From: Puffinus mauretanicus
Taxonomy: Eukaryota; Chordata; Aves; Procellariiformes; Procellariidae
Direction of reading: 5' to 3'
Assembly (NCBI GenBank): GCA_023333565.1
Contig: JAJKFH010001810.1
Coordinates: 868,001 to 932,000 of the forward strand
DNA length: 64,000 nucleotides
The position numbers were made by a program, and so were the translations under genes. The notes below the pieces were generated by a model. It ran no database searches and had not been told where the DNA came from. It saw only the letters and a list, made by a program, of their open reading frames with translations. Shown piece by piece: positions 1-11,965 of the stretch. The stretch's first letter is position 1. Every line of letters begins with the position of its first letter.

Positions 1-3000
1 CAGTTTAGTTTCTGATTTAAACAGGTTTCCCATCTACTGTGTGACTGATTGGATGTTCCATCTATTATTTGGGGTTGCTATAGCTTTAATGTAATTCTTA
101 GGTAGGTCCTTCACCTACCTAATCTATTGTGAACTAATCTATTAATATGAAAATTGATAAGAATTGGACTAAATTGTGCTCTCTGTTACAGGAGCAGAGT
201 ACGGTGGAACGGGAAAAACATATTCTTTGGGTTCAACACGCCTTTTAACAGAATTGCCAGTCCGTGAACGTCAATTGTGGAATGTGCCTGTAGTATTGAG
301 CCTGTCCTGATTTTCCAAAAAGCTTTGCAAAGCAACATTCTAACTTCTACACAGCTTTCACAGAGAAGAGTTATTGGATTTCACCCTGGAACTCTTTATC
401 AGCCACAGGAAAAAAGAGCCTTACCCTACAATAGTTCTGTGGTTCAAACCCTCGTCTCTGCAGCAGGGAAGGGGGAGGCAGGAATCTGAAACTTGAGACG
501 TCCGCGGCAGCTACGACAAGCTCTGGGCGGGAATCCTCCTTCCTGCTGCTCCAGAGCGGGTGGGTGTCAGACACTCTTTCTGGGCTTTTAGGCTGTTTTG
601 TTTTATTTTGTCTGTGAAGCATCTTCAAAGACATTCGTTTCATCCAGATAGATCAGAGGAAATTAAGTGAATTGTTTTTTCAACCTCTTCCCTCACCCTC
701 CGTCCTACTCAAAACTAATAATTTTGGAGGGCAAAATTATAGCTTGGGTACATATTATGAAATACCTTATAAGTAGTACTGGGTAACATCTTTTAAGAAG
801 AAATTTGACCCGTGAACATAATTTTCAAAATGTCTTGCGCTGTTATGGCTACTGAATGTTATAACACTACTGACTAGATGGAGGTTTCACTCAAGATTAG
901 TATTTCTTTGGGCTACACAAACACATTCAAAGGTGTCAAAAAACTGTAGTATTTTATGCATATAAAATGACAGAAACAAAATATCCTCTCCAGTCAAACT
1001 CAGAGAACGTTTGTGCAGTCTCAGATTTGTGCAGTAACAGACAAGGGATTTCTTAAACTGGGAGGAAATGTTTAAATTTGGTACATCATTACTGAACATT
1101 TTAGCGAGGCAGCTATACTCTTATATTTTACAATGGGAAGGGTTAGTTCCCTGAGGAATTGAGACCTCACTGTCCATTTCGTCATTTCAATAACTTTGCT
1201 TTCAAATTGAGGGGTATCCTCTAAAACTTCAGACCACAAATTATCAGGAACTGCTAGAAAGAGCAGACAAAGCAGATAATATTAGGCAATCTCTGAGGCT
1301 CAGTGGATTCTGGATTCTTTGGATTCTTTTTTTTTTTACAGTCCTAGTTCTTATCCTCCCTCAGACTTATCATTTCATCCTGTCTCATTTTCCCTAATTT
1401 TCCTCTTATCAGTTGTTAAGTGGATTTCAAATGTAACCACATATAAATCACTTCAAATTCCAAGATCTCCATAAAAGTTCTGGGGACTAAGACCCTGGAA
1501 ACAGGCTTTACCAACAGGAAGGAGAGCTGCTGGACCAAACCAGCTGTCTGCATGGCCCATGAAATGAACTGGAGGTCACGAGGACAGAAGGTTGAAATAT
1601 GCAATACAAGTCTTGCTTATTGTCTTTTCACGGTAAGCTGAGAAAGGAAATTTTCCCTTTTTCTTTTCTGTCTCCCTCTAGTCTCTTTGTTAGCTATGCA
1701 AAAAACAACAATAGTAATGTAGTTAAACTATGCAAATCAATTGATTTTCATTTTTTTGCAAGATAAAAAATATATTAAAAAATTAAAATGGGGGAGAATA
1801 TAGGGTAGAATTTCTAAAAAGATAGATATGATTTAGGAGTCAAAATCCCATTGAGGAGAAAATTAAATAAGTCAATCAGTTTTAATGGTTGTTCCAGAGG
1901 GTATAGGACTGAAAGATCAAATAAAGAACTAGGTGGTCTTAGGCACCCGTAAACAATACTCTTATTTGTGGTTTAAAATTCTTCCCCTCTCACAGCCTAT
2001 CTATCTAATTTCTTTTTTTAATTTTGTCACCTTTGGAAAATATATTCAGTACTCATAGAAAGGCACATGAATATAAAGAAAACATCTTTCTCTCTGATGC
2101 ACCGAAAAGACTTACACAATGTTCTGATTCTCTCCCATTCTCCATCAACAAACAGTAATTGATCATCTAACTGTTTATTCCTAAGAATTTTCATTTCTTG
2201 TTCTGTTTCTCTGTGATATGCTCAGTAAATGAATGCTTAAAACAATCACCATGGAGTTTTTACTATGGAGAAATAGGCCATTAAGTTTCAAATCAATGTG
2301 GATGATTGCAATGTGAAACTAACAATTTTCTTGAAATTAATACTGGAAGTGAAAAGCTGTGGCAAAGAAGTAAAATCAAGCTTCATTATCAGACACACTT
2401 CCACCATTTCCACAGAGTTTAGATGATTAACTTATGTAAGAAACTTACCACATTTCTGATTTTTCACTCAATGCCCCTTTCCTAAAACCCACTAAACTCA
2501 ATGAAAACATTTTTGATAACTCTCATAAAATCTGAATTGAGCCTTTGCTTACTCATGTGTACATTCAAGTATATTTTCATAGCATCACTTCACCCGGATT
2601 TATAATACCCCAAAGTCCTGAGAAACCACTTGGAAAGAGGATGGTCTTTGATGAGGAATCGGTGTAGTATGAGCCCTGACAAAGAATACCTCTGTCAATC
2701 CACACCAGCAGCCACCAGCAACATAAGCAAAACCCACAGAAACTGCTCATACCTCTTTTAATTTATGTAGCTAGAGCTTATGTCAAACTAGGGCAAGAAG
2801 ATATAGGGGTATAGTCATCAGAGAGGGCATATTGCTTATCCAAAAGGAACATATGCAGGCTCTGTAAGGCAACTTATTAAAATAGATAATTAAAAACTAT
2901 CTTGAAGAGCTTACAATCTAAGCAGAAAAGTCAGTGAATGGACAGATAAATACAGGTACAAAGCAGTCAAATGGCTTTGTCAAGGTTAGTGACACAGCTG

Positions 3001-4930
3001 GAATTAGAAATCAGAGTATTCTAAATCCCAACCAAGGGATTTGAGCTCTACTAATGGTATGTGTTGCATGTGACTTTAATGAAGTTTAAAAATTATCATA
3101 AAGGGGATACTTGTTCATTAAAAATATCTCATGTTGTAGCCTGGCTGCAGTCAAATGCAGCTTTTTCATGGAAAGCCTATTTCTTTCCTGCCTCTTCCAA
3201 AAGAAATTAAGAAAGGGGCAGAAATCAAAAGGAATTTTGATGAACCACTGGAAATTCTTTTCTGCTGTTCCAGCATATTTTGCTGGTGTAGAACAAAGAA
3301 AAATAATAATAAAAAACCTTGCAGAAAATGAAATATATATAGATTAGCTAATTTGGATTTATTAGACCTTACTCCTTTATAGCAACATAACCTCTGCTGT
3401 CCCAAAGGCCAGATTAGATCAAACTATATCACATATCTGCAACACATAAAACAAACTATTCAATTCTCAGAATTACACTTTCCAAACCTTATTATTTCTT
3501 ATTGATTATTTCTTTAAAAATTATTGTAGGGGTTTTTGTGTGAATTTTTTTGCAGATGCAACATCGAGCTCAGGAAACTAAGTAATAACACATTATAAGA
3601 GCCCTGACCATCAAGAAATCACAGCTTCCTGCAGCAGGAGGCTATGAGACAAAAAGATTTGAGCTGTTGCAAAGTGTTGTAATTGAGAACAGCAGTGAGG
3701 CAGAGAGGGAAAGAGCGCGACATCTCTGAGCTGCTGGTTCAGCGACCGCAGCACAAGAGGCAGCTGATGCTGGTGCCAGCAGTTTCTCACACACATCGTA
3801 TGAGTGTGAGCATGTGTATGTGCGCATGTATGAGAATATGTCAGAAAGGCTGCCAAAATTCAATGCAGGGAGACACACCTGAATGATATAAAGATGCCTT
3901 TTTCTACAATTACTAGTGCAAGGAACAAAGAAGAGCAAATTATTCATCTGAACTTAGCTGTGACAGACTGATACAGTTCCAAAAACACGTCAGTATTATC
4001 TCAAGTCCTTTGGTTTTATTAACTCATAGGATGAGGTTTTTAATATTCTTTGGACAATAAGGCAAATTTGCTAACCTATATTTAGTAGCAAAAATAGGAA
4101 AGGAGAAGAAAACTGCTATATTTCTGGTATTAGCAGCTGCACCATTCTCTGAGGATCATCAGAAGGGTCTCAGCTATTAAAAACACACACGAAAGGTGCA
4201 CAATGAGCACAATGCAGTCCTAAGTAACTCCAGATAAGACATTGGCTGTTATGTACAAAGCACAAGCAACACCGTTGAGGCATAAATACATAGTTCTGAG
4301 AGCAAATGCCTTTTTCAGTTCACTCAGTGATAATGAAGCTTCCCCTTGCTTGAACAATTAGCTTTTAATTTAAAGAGGGGACTTAACATTCATCTAGTTA
4401 ACAGATTCAGCGAGGATGTCTTGAAAAGAGATAGGTGCAGAAAGGTGTAGCTTCCTCTTACTTAACTTTAGACCTCTGCAGTACTTAAATCTGAACTAGT
4501 CATCACAACTTCCCTAGTCCATGGAGAGAAATAGGCGCACTGAATGTCTACCTTGAACAACTGTTTTAGGAAGGGATGAATCATGCCCTAGAAACATTTA
4601 TTTTTCTTGAGCCTTCTCAACTGTAAATCTCTTGAGATAAGGGTCTTTTTTATGAGATGTTGACTCCTAATGGCATACAACATTGACATATGACTGGCAG
4701 TTTCAGTCCCAAGAAAGAATAACCTGTGAACAAGTATAAAGAAGAGGTAAAAGACAACCGTTTAGAGTAATTCTGAGCACCACCAGAAGCCTGGAAATGA
4801 GTGAGCAGTGCAAGTGGCACAAAGGTAGAAAGACAGCCTTGTGGACCATTGACTTTTCTGACCTTGGTCCAGAATGTGCTAAGGACTGATGGAATAAATC
4901 AGCGTGGCTAAGTAAAGTATCTTTGTCATA
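1..4930. other. Unique AT-rich non-coding stretch
   Basis: I see no recognisable gene or young repeat here. The longest open frames are about 100 codons and overlap each other on both strands, which is expected by chance. Local items are an exon-like segment around 192-310 (listed separately), a T run near 1327-1338 and an impure TG/CA-rich patch near 3785-3842. The stretch ends at the tail of the minus-strand CR1. Confidence 0.6.
192..310 (+). other. Weak exon-like segment with a P-loop-like peptide
   Basis: A pyrimidine-rich stretch ending in an AG at 190-191 resembles a splice acceptor. The frame starting at 194 then stays open to a TGA at 308-310. Near its start it reads EYGGTGKTYSLGS (197-235), which resembles the nucleotide-binding P-loop of kinesin motors (GQTGSGKTY(T/S)(M/L)G) but lacks two residues. 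No good splice donor is evident and the downstream residues do not match any family I recognise. It could be a decayed exon, part of a pseudogene or chance. I annotate it only as a candidate. Confidence 0.15.
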
Positions 4931-5792
4931 GGATCATAGAATCATAGAATGGTTTGGGTTGGAAAGGACCTTAAAGATCATCTAGGTCCAACCACCCTGC
5001 CATGGTGTGCCACTCACAGACCAGCTCAAAGCCCCATCCAGCCTGGCCTTGAACATTTCCAGGGATAGGGCATCCACAACTTCTCTGGGCAACCTGTTCC
5101 AGTGCTTCACCACCCTCATAGTGAAGAATTTCTTCCTTATATCTAATCTAAATCTACCCTCTTTCAGTTTAAAGCCATTACCCCTTGTCCTATCACTACA
5201 TGCCCTTGTAAAAAGTCCCTCTCCAGCTTTCTTGCAGGCCCCCTTCAGATACTGGAAGGCTGCTACAAGATCTCCCGGAAGCCTTCTCCTCTCCAGGCTG
5301 AACAACCCCAACTCTTTCAGCCTGTCTTCATAGGAGAGGTGTTCCAGCCCTCTGATCATCTTCATGGCCCTCCTCTGGACTCGCTCCAACAGGTCCATGT
5401 CCTTCTTATGTTGGGGCCCCCAGACCTGAATGCAGTACTCGAGGTAGGGTCTCATGAGAGTGGAGTAGAGGGGGATTCTCCCCCTCTACCCCCTCCCTCG
5501 ACCTGCTGGCTAGGCTTCTTTTGATGCAGCCCAGGATACGGTTGGCCTTCTGGGCTGCAAGCGCACATTGCCGGCTCACGTTGAGCTTCTTATCAACCAA
5601 GTCCTCCTCAGGGCTGCTCTCAATCCATTCTCTGCCCAGTCTGTATTTGTGCTTGGAATTGCCCTGACACATGTGCACTTGGCCTTATTGAACTTCATGA
5701 GATTCACACGGACCCACCTCTCGAGCCTGTCAAGGTCCCTCGGGATGGCTTCCCTTCCCTCCAGTGTATCAACTGCACCACACAGCTTGGTG
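4931..5792 (-). mobile_element. CR1 LINE, 5'-truncated, minus strand
   Basis: CR1 is a non-LTR retrotransposon of the Jockey clade that is abundant in birds and reptiles. Read on the minus strand, this copy runs from within the reverse-transcriptase region (LMKFNKAKC, decoded near 5690) through the ORF2 C-terminus to a 3' tail of ATTCTATGAT-type repeats at 4931-4950. The distal frame is open for 157 codons (4982-5455) and contains the typical strings [12 protein letters not shown] and NRLPREVV. It is 5'-truncated, as most CR1 copies are. A frame break lies around 5465-5490, where a short inverted segment has been introduced (see findings). Homology fades after about 5792. Close relatives in the window are the copies at 31590-32828 and 50762-51382. 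Confidence 0.95.
5465..5489. repeat. Perfect hairpin inside CR1
   Basis: Two perfect 10-bp inverted arms, GTAGAGGGGG and CCCCCTCTAC, flank a 5-base loop, ATTCT. The related CR1 copy at 32281 has no such inverted repeat at this place. This marks a local rearrangement rather than an inherited CR1 feature, and it accounts for the break in the CR1 reading frame. Confidence 0.85.
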
Positions 5793-8700
5793 AAATATTC
5801 CCTCACAAATCTTCATAACCTTATGTAAACTTTATATCTCTGAAGTAAATTATTAGCTACCACTGTCAGTGTTTCCCAGCTAATGTAATGGAGATAGGAA
5901 CAGCTTTACCAACATTGAATAACGAGTCTATATTAGAAATGAGAAATAGCATGTGAGTCTTCTTACCAGGTTTGATTTCAGACCACTATGATTACTACAG
6001 TAATTTTCCATTTAGTTCATCTAATACACTGCAATCCTTAAATGCGAATTGTTCATGCTTTCACAAAAATGCTTTCCTTTGATGCATTGACCCATTGCAT
6101 TAAAGTAATAGGTAAATTGTTTAAGAACATGCGGTGAAAGGAATTTGAACAATTTTCTTTCTGATTCTTTCAAAAGGACAATACATATGACCTAATATCC
6201 TGCTCCAGCCTCCAGTTAAGTTCATAGAAAGACTCCTGTTCATTTTAATGAGGGCTGACTCAGTCTTGTGGTTCTACCAATTTAAACCAACTATAAATGA
6301 GTCCTCTCGTTTTTAAAATAGATGGCACAATATTACCAGGAATAATCATGTGTTCAATAATACTTTATTTTTCTTTTATTACTGACTTGACATCTTTTCT
6401 TATTCCCACCAAATAGCTGGACGTGGTGAAGAATAAAATATATTCCCTGAAGAAAATATAAAATCTTGTCTTCGGAATCTTGACCATATTCCCAAATTTA
6501 GGTGATGGCTGCTTGCCAATCTAATCTCCCCTTCAGAGCTGATGAGTTATAGTGTTCTGCAGTGTGTTATGGTCAGCTACTGCTCCTAGCTTAGACAGTT
6601 GGAGCAACGATAAAAGGTGCCACCAGTCATGTCATACCTCAACCACACCTAGAGGTGAGAGCAAAGTGATCGTATTGCTGCCATGTGTGCAATGAAGGAG
6701 TTCAGAGACAGAGCAGAAAGAAAACTATGGTTGATATCAGTTGCTGAAATAGAAAGTGATGCAGAAAACCACCTCGTAGCTAAATCCTTAGCTGATATAA
6801 ACTTGCCTAGCTCCACTGAACTCAGCTGATGTCACATCAGTGGATATCAGCTGCAGAACTGGCCCGTTGTCCCTGCACACTGCATGGCCTCAGCTTCAGA
6901 CTGTGCCCGCTGTTAGACTCTCACAACCACAAGTGGCTTTACAGCTCCACTTTGCCCTCTGGACTCCAACTGACATCACGCAAGAATGCAACATAACGCT
7001 TGCTGGCTTCACTACAGACATGCTTCTACCGTATGTTTATTCTCTTAATAACTAAAAGGTATTCTGTGTTATATAAGTCCATTCAGATGCAAGCTTATGT
7101 ATGCATACTTTTGGGAAGCAACAATCCATATTTATCAGCATTGAAGACATGAAAACAGGTATGTTTTGCAGAGATTGAAACTTCTACTTCAGCTCCTCTT
7201 AGCCCTTCAGTAGGTTATTTGACAAAGAACGGGGAAGCGGTGTCAAACAAGCACTCCAGAGCTGGTTAACGGCCCAATTGCTACCTTGCCTCGGGCGTAC
7301 TGCAGACACCGTGCAGCATTTTGGAAAGCTTTGCTCCCTCTCGTCCCAGGAAGAGACAGCAGAAGTCCTGGCAGCAATGCCTTGTCTCAACCTCACATTT
7401 ATTTAATAGATTGGAAAACCTGCAGAGCTTGGAAGTGTGAGACTACTACTTACAGCAAATTTTTCTTTTATCTCTTTGTTATTTCTTTATGGCTGTCTTG
7501 GATCAGTTGCTGAGCCCTGTTCACTTCTGAGAATTATCACTTCCTTCCTCACTTTCTGGATTTCACCAAATGATGTAATGCACTATATTAAAAAACAAAC
7601 AAGCAAAGAGAGTCAGAAACTGTTGCTAGTAGTTGCTTTTCAGACTTTTTTTTAACAGTTTATGTTTCAAGACAGGATTTCAGAGCTGATTAACTGTCTT
7701 TGCTGTTGTTGCAACCATTATTTTGGTAGGCAGCTCTCCAATATCAGTGCATCTAGTTTGAAGATGACTCAAAGGATGCAGAAGCATTTATTTGTGTCCA
7801 CCTCTTCTGGTATCTAGCAAAGTTAAGGGAAAGACTTACAGTACTGTCAAAGGCCTTGAGTTTGAGCTTAGTGAGCCAGTAAGTGAGCCATTAGGCATGT
7901 CTTACCTGACAGTCATTCTGCATACTTTTCAAGGAGAATAATATTTTGACTGCTTATTAATAAATGCTATTGTCTGAGACACAAATATAAAGGAAACTAT
8001 GACAACTGGTGAAAAAAAACATGTCTTACAGCTTGAGCAATTTATTTGCCAAAACTTCTGGTCAACACTTAATAGATATACTGCAGATAATTAGTGTTTC
8101 ATGTTATTAACATTCCCATGTTTTCATCATAATGCTGTTTTATTTTAATAGTCTGTTCCCATAAGTCCGTTCCCCGCTACTCATGTGATTGCGATTCATT
8201 ATAACCATAAAAGTATTCGTTTTTATCTGAAGAGTGCAGAAATCAAAACACTGCATGCAAATACAAGATAAAAGTTGAGGAGCACAAGAGACATAGAAGG
8301 GAGAGGTATTGGTCTTGCGTTAGTAAGAACGAAGCAGCACGAGTGGGACAGTTACACATCATTAAGTGCCTCATCACCATACTGAGGTCTGTAGCACAAG
8401 TCCACATATTTATAAACTTCTTTGGCCATCTCTGTCCGGTCCCTTTCCTCAAGGTGAGACGCATATGCAAGGAGTGGGCACAGATTTCATGTTGCAGAGA
8501 ATTGTATTAAGCATTTATCCCAACTTGTGCAATCTGCCTCTGAATTAATCCTGAAGAAAAACCTTGGGGGTTTGGGGTATTCTATGCAAAACCTTGCAGA
8601 ATTAAGGTCACAGCACTTACATGTATATACACACATACTAGAAGCAGGCTGGAAATGTTTACATTGCAACACAGACCTTTGGGTACAGCTGGCACTCACT

Positions 8701-11569
8701 GCACTTGCTCTTTGATGCAGTTCCCACTTCTACTCATGCCTGTAGGTTTGTATTTTGGACTGTTAGTCTTTAGCCCCCAAGCTATGTCTGACAAGAAATT
8801 GCTTAAACTGAAGTATGAGATACTAAGGCTAGGTGTAATGACAATATGAGTGAAGCACTCATCGGTTGAGGAGGTTGTGGAATTGTTGTGGATTGCTGGC
8901 TCTTCCTGAGGACAGACTAGATTAACGTGACATAGATGATCCTGCTTAGGTCCAAAGCCCCAGTTGATGACCTGGCCTGTTTCTCTCCACCATCTGTAAA
9001 GGGAACCGAGGTGAGTAGGTGTCTGAGAACATTGATGTTGCAGGTGCATACAGGAAAGGAGATGTATCTCTTTAAGAGTGACCAATTTAATAGCTTTTGT
9101 CTAAGTAGAAATACATTTGCGTGTATCTCTTGTATTATAAGTGTGGATTTCCAAGACACTGGAGGCATTCACTCAACTGCCAAATTCAAACAAATGACAA
9201 GTTTGGAATTAAATGCTGACTGCGGCTTAAAATATATATATGCATGAAGTTTACATAGTAGTTTGCATATCTATTTGTTGCAGCAAAGTGATTCTACTGT
9301 TCCTTCCTTAGCAAATGCTCTAAGTCACTGTGAAATATTATACTGTGTGACTTACCTTTTAGAAGGGCAACTTCACAAATCTCAATTCTGAACTGTCTGA
9401 ATGTTTGTTGCAGCAACAACAGAATCAGGACTCACTTGAAAAATTTGCAACAGTCTTCCTTGCAGTATCGTGGGATGCTTCAAACTCTAACTTCTGCATG
9501 TTCAAAAGCAAAATTTAAGAACTCTAAAAAATATCCTAGCTTTTCTGGACTTTTCAGGCTATGCATTTTGAATTTTAATCTAGAAATGAGACTGAAAAAT
9601 ATATTCTTCCAGGTGATTTTGTTGCTCTCATTCAAAATCTTGTCAGAACACCAGCTGCAGTCACTGCCTACTTTAATCACTAGAAGAATGGTACTTTTTA
9701 AAACAATAAAATTTTAACTGAAATGTGTCTTCATAACCATGACTTATGAAAAGATCTTCAGGACTGCTTGTTGCTTCTGACAAGAATACATTGGAAATTC
9801 GTATCAAGTAACACGATAATGAGCCTGCTGTTACAAAAATAATCCTCTTGGTTATTAATAATAAATAGGGTTGGGCACTGATTAATTCATGACACATATT
9901 ATTAAAAGCATTTTATGAATTAGAGTCAGAAAAAAAAGAATGTTTGTGATTAATGAGTTCTTCTTTTGAACCATTTCCAAAATCAATAGATAAAGCTTTA
10001 AACTTTGTATGTCTAATGCAAAGCACAGCACGCTGGCCAACAGCATCTACTGCTCTCTTAATCCAGGGGCTGCTACCCAGGATCCCGGGTTGGTCTGGCT
10101 GGAAAGTACCTGTTCTGAAGGTACCACTGAACTCTGATCTTCCCTATTTTTCAAGAAAGCTGAGGCAGCGCAACAAAATGAACAGCAGAACGTGTTGTAG
10201 GACCAGAAACAAAAAGATCAAGGGGAATGCATTTGATTTTAATCTGTCCACTTGACCTTCACATTTGTTCCAGCTTTTCTCTTAGATAGTGTTCACTGCT
10301 CATTGTAGCTGTATGTTCAATACTTGCTACCTCAGCTTCTGGTCCAACTCCCTCTGAAGAAACAAAAATCCTATTAACTTTTACAGAAAGAGGGTCATGA
10401 CCCATGTGATCACTTAGCAGTGTTACCTCTTTCCTCTAAAAAAGAGAATAGCCAGAAGGCTAGCAAAAAAAATAAGATTTTTTTTTCCTAAAGAGTAAAA
10501 GAATTCACAGGACTCCCCCACAGGGCTTAATGAAGGAAGGCTGCTGGGAAGCTTTAATGACTTTTGCATACAGAATCCCAGAGAGATCCTCGGGAGTGAC
10601 TCTGTGCCCCCTCCAGCAGCAATGAGTCCAATGAGTCCAACCTGCTCCCAAGCACATCTCCAATGGTAGAAAAGTCTGAACCTCTGCAAGCAATGTATTG
10701 CACTCTTTTGCTATATTACCATGAAAACCCTTCCCCTAACACCCAACCTACATATTATTCTTATTCTTCAGGGACACGGAGAACAGCTTTCCTCTTTGCA
10801 GCAGCTTTTCATATATTTAAAGAGTGTTACCAGAATCTCTCAATTTTTTACTACATCTCCATTATATTTCCATTATGCTGAACATTTCTACTTTATTCAG
10901 CATCTCCTTGCAGGTTATGTCTCCTGGATCTATGATTGCTTACATTTCTATCTATTCCTCTCACACTTTTGGTACTTTCTGTAGCAGAGGTGAAGAGCTA
11001 AGTATGTGCAGTGTATCCCAGACAGTTATGAGTTCTTCTTACTCATGTTAAAAGAAGCTGATAAACTACATGAATGCTACAAAAAGATAATACTAATATT
11101 TTTTTAATGAGAAGCAAATTAATAACAAGTGACTAAAGTGTTGGATAAAGAGGAGTCAACAAGATAATGTATTTAAATAATCAGAAAAATGTCTTTAGAA
11201 TAAAAGGCAAAGAATTTTTCATGGATGAAGACCTGGATAAGAAACAAAAAATAAATTGTAAAAATTAAAAAAATTCATAGCAAAGTCCATCGTGACTCTG
11301 TATTGAGTCCAGTATAGTACTTATCAGTGAACTAGAAGAAGGACACAGAAACTATTTGAAAAATACCATATTAAAGAGGGTTATCTGAGGTAATTGGATC
11401 TCCTACCAGGCATTTCTTCTGTAGTACATAACGAGAAGAATAGCAGCATGAACAACACTAATTTCTCCAATTTTTCTTCTTAGGTTAGTTTTTCAAGATC
11501 ACTGGCCATGTTTGTTTTTTCCCTCTAGACTCTCTACAACTTTCCTTACTATTTATTATGTTTAGTAGT
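5793..11569. other. Unique non-coding stretch
   Basis: No gene or clear repeat is seen. Overlapping short frames on both strands near 8243-9247 have no family resemblance and no consistent coding strand. The segment at 7200-7400 is somewhat richer in GC but I do not recognise it. Confidence 0.5.
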
Positions 11570-11965
11570 CACTGATAGGTAAACCCTCCATGAATTTAAC
11601 CAATCCCATTTGGTCTCCACAGTGCATTATGTCAATATGTTCCACAGTTCAGTGATGTACACTCTGAAAAAGGCTTTCCTTTTATTGTTTTAAACCTATT
11701 GCACATTATTTTCTTGGCTGCCCTGCTGTTGTTGGATCGTGAGAAACAGTGAATAATCAATTCCTATTCACTTTCTTCAGGAATGTATAGACTTTTATCC
11801 AAGCTGCCTAAATCATCTCTTTTCCAACCTAATTGTTCTGCTCTATTAATCGTCTTCTTTTATAGAAGTTGTTTGAACTTTTGATCAGCTTTGTTCTACT
11901 AAATCCTCTCTGAGGTGGAGTGACCAGGAGTCCACAAAGCGTTCATGGCCGGACATGATTTTTCT
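11570..11965 (-). mobile_element. Ancient CR1/L3-like LINE fragment
   Basis: Read on the plus strand, this shows the degenerate complement of a CR1-family ORF2 C-terminus. The order of landmarks is a stretch about a failed fusion of AAAAAGGCTTTCCTTTT type, TTTTAAACCTATTGC, TATTCACTTTCTTCAGGAATG, then AGGTGGAGTGACCAGGAGTC. This order matches old CR1-L3-type copies shared by reptiles and birds. It carries many substitutions and indels and no usable frame. The boundaries are approximate. The family assignment rests on remembered consensus, not on a search. Confidence 0.65.

Noticed and set aside
3785..3842. (TG)n microsatellite
   Set aside because: The patch is rich in TG and CA but too interrupted to be a clear repeat array.
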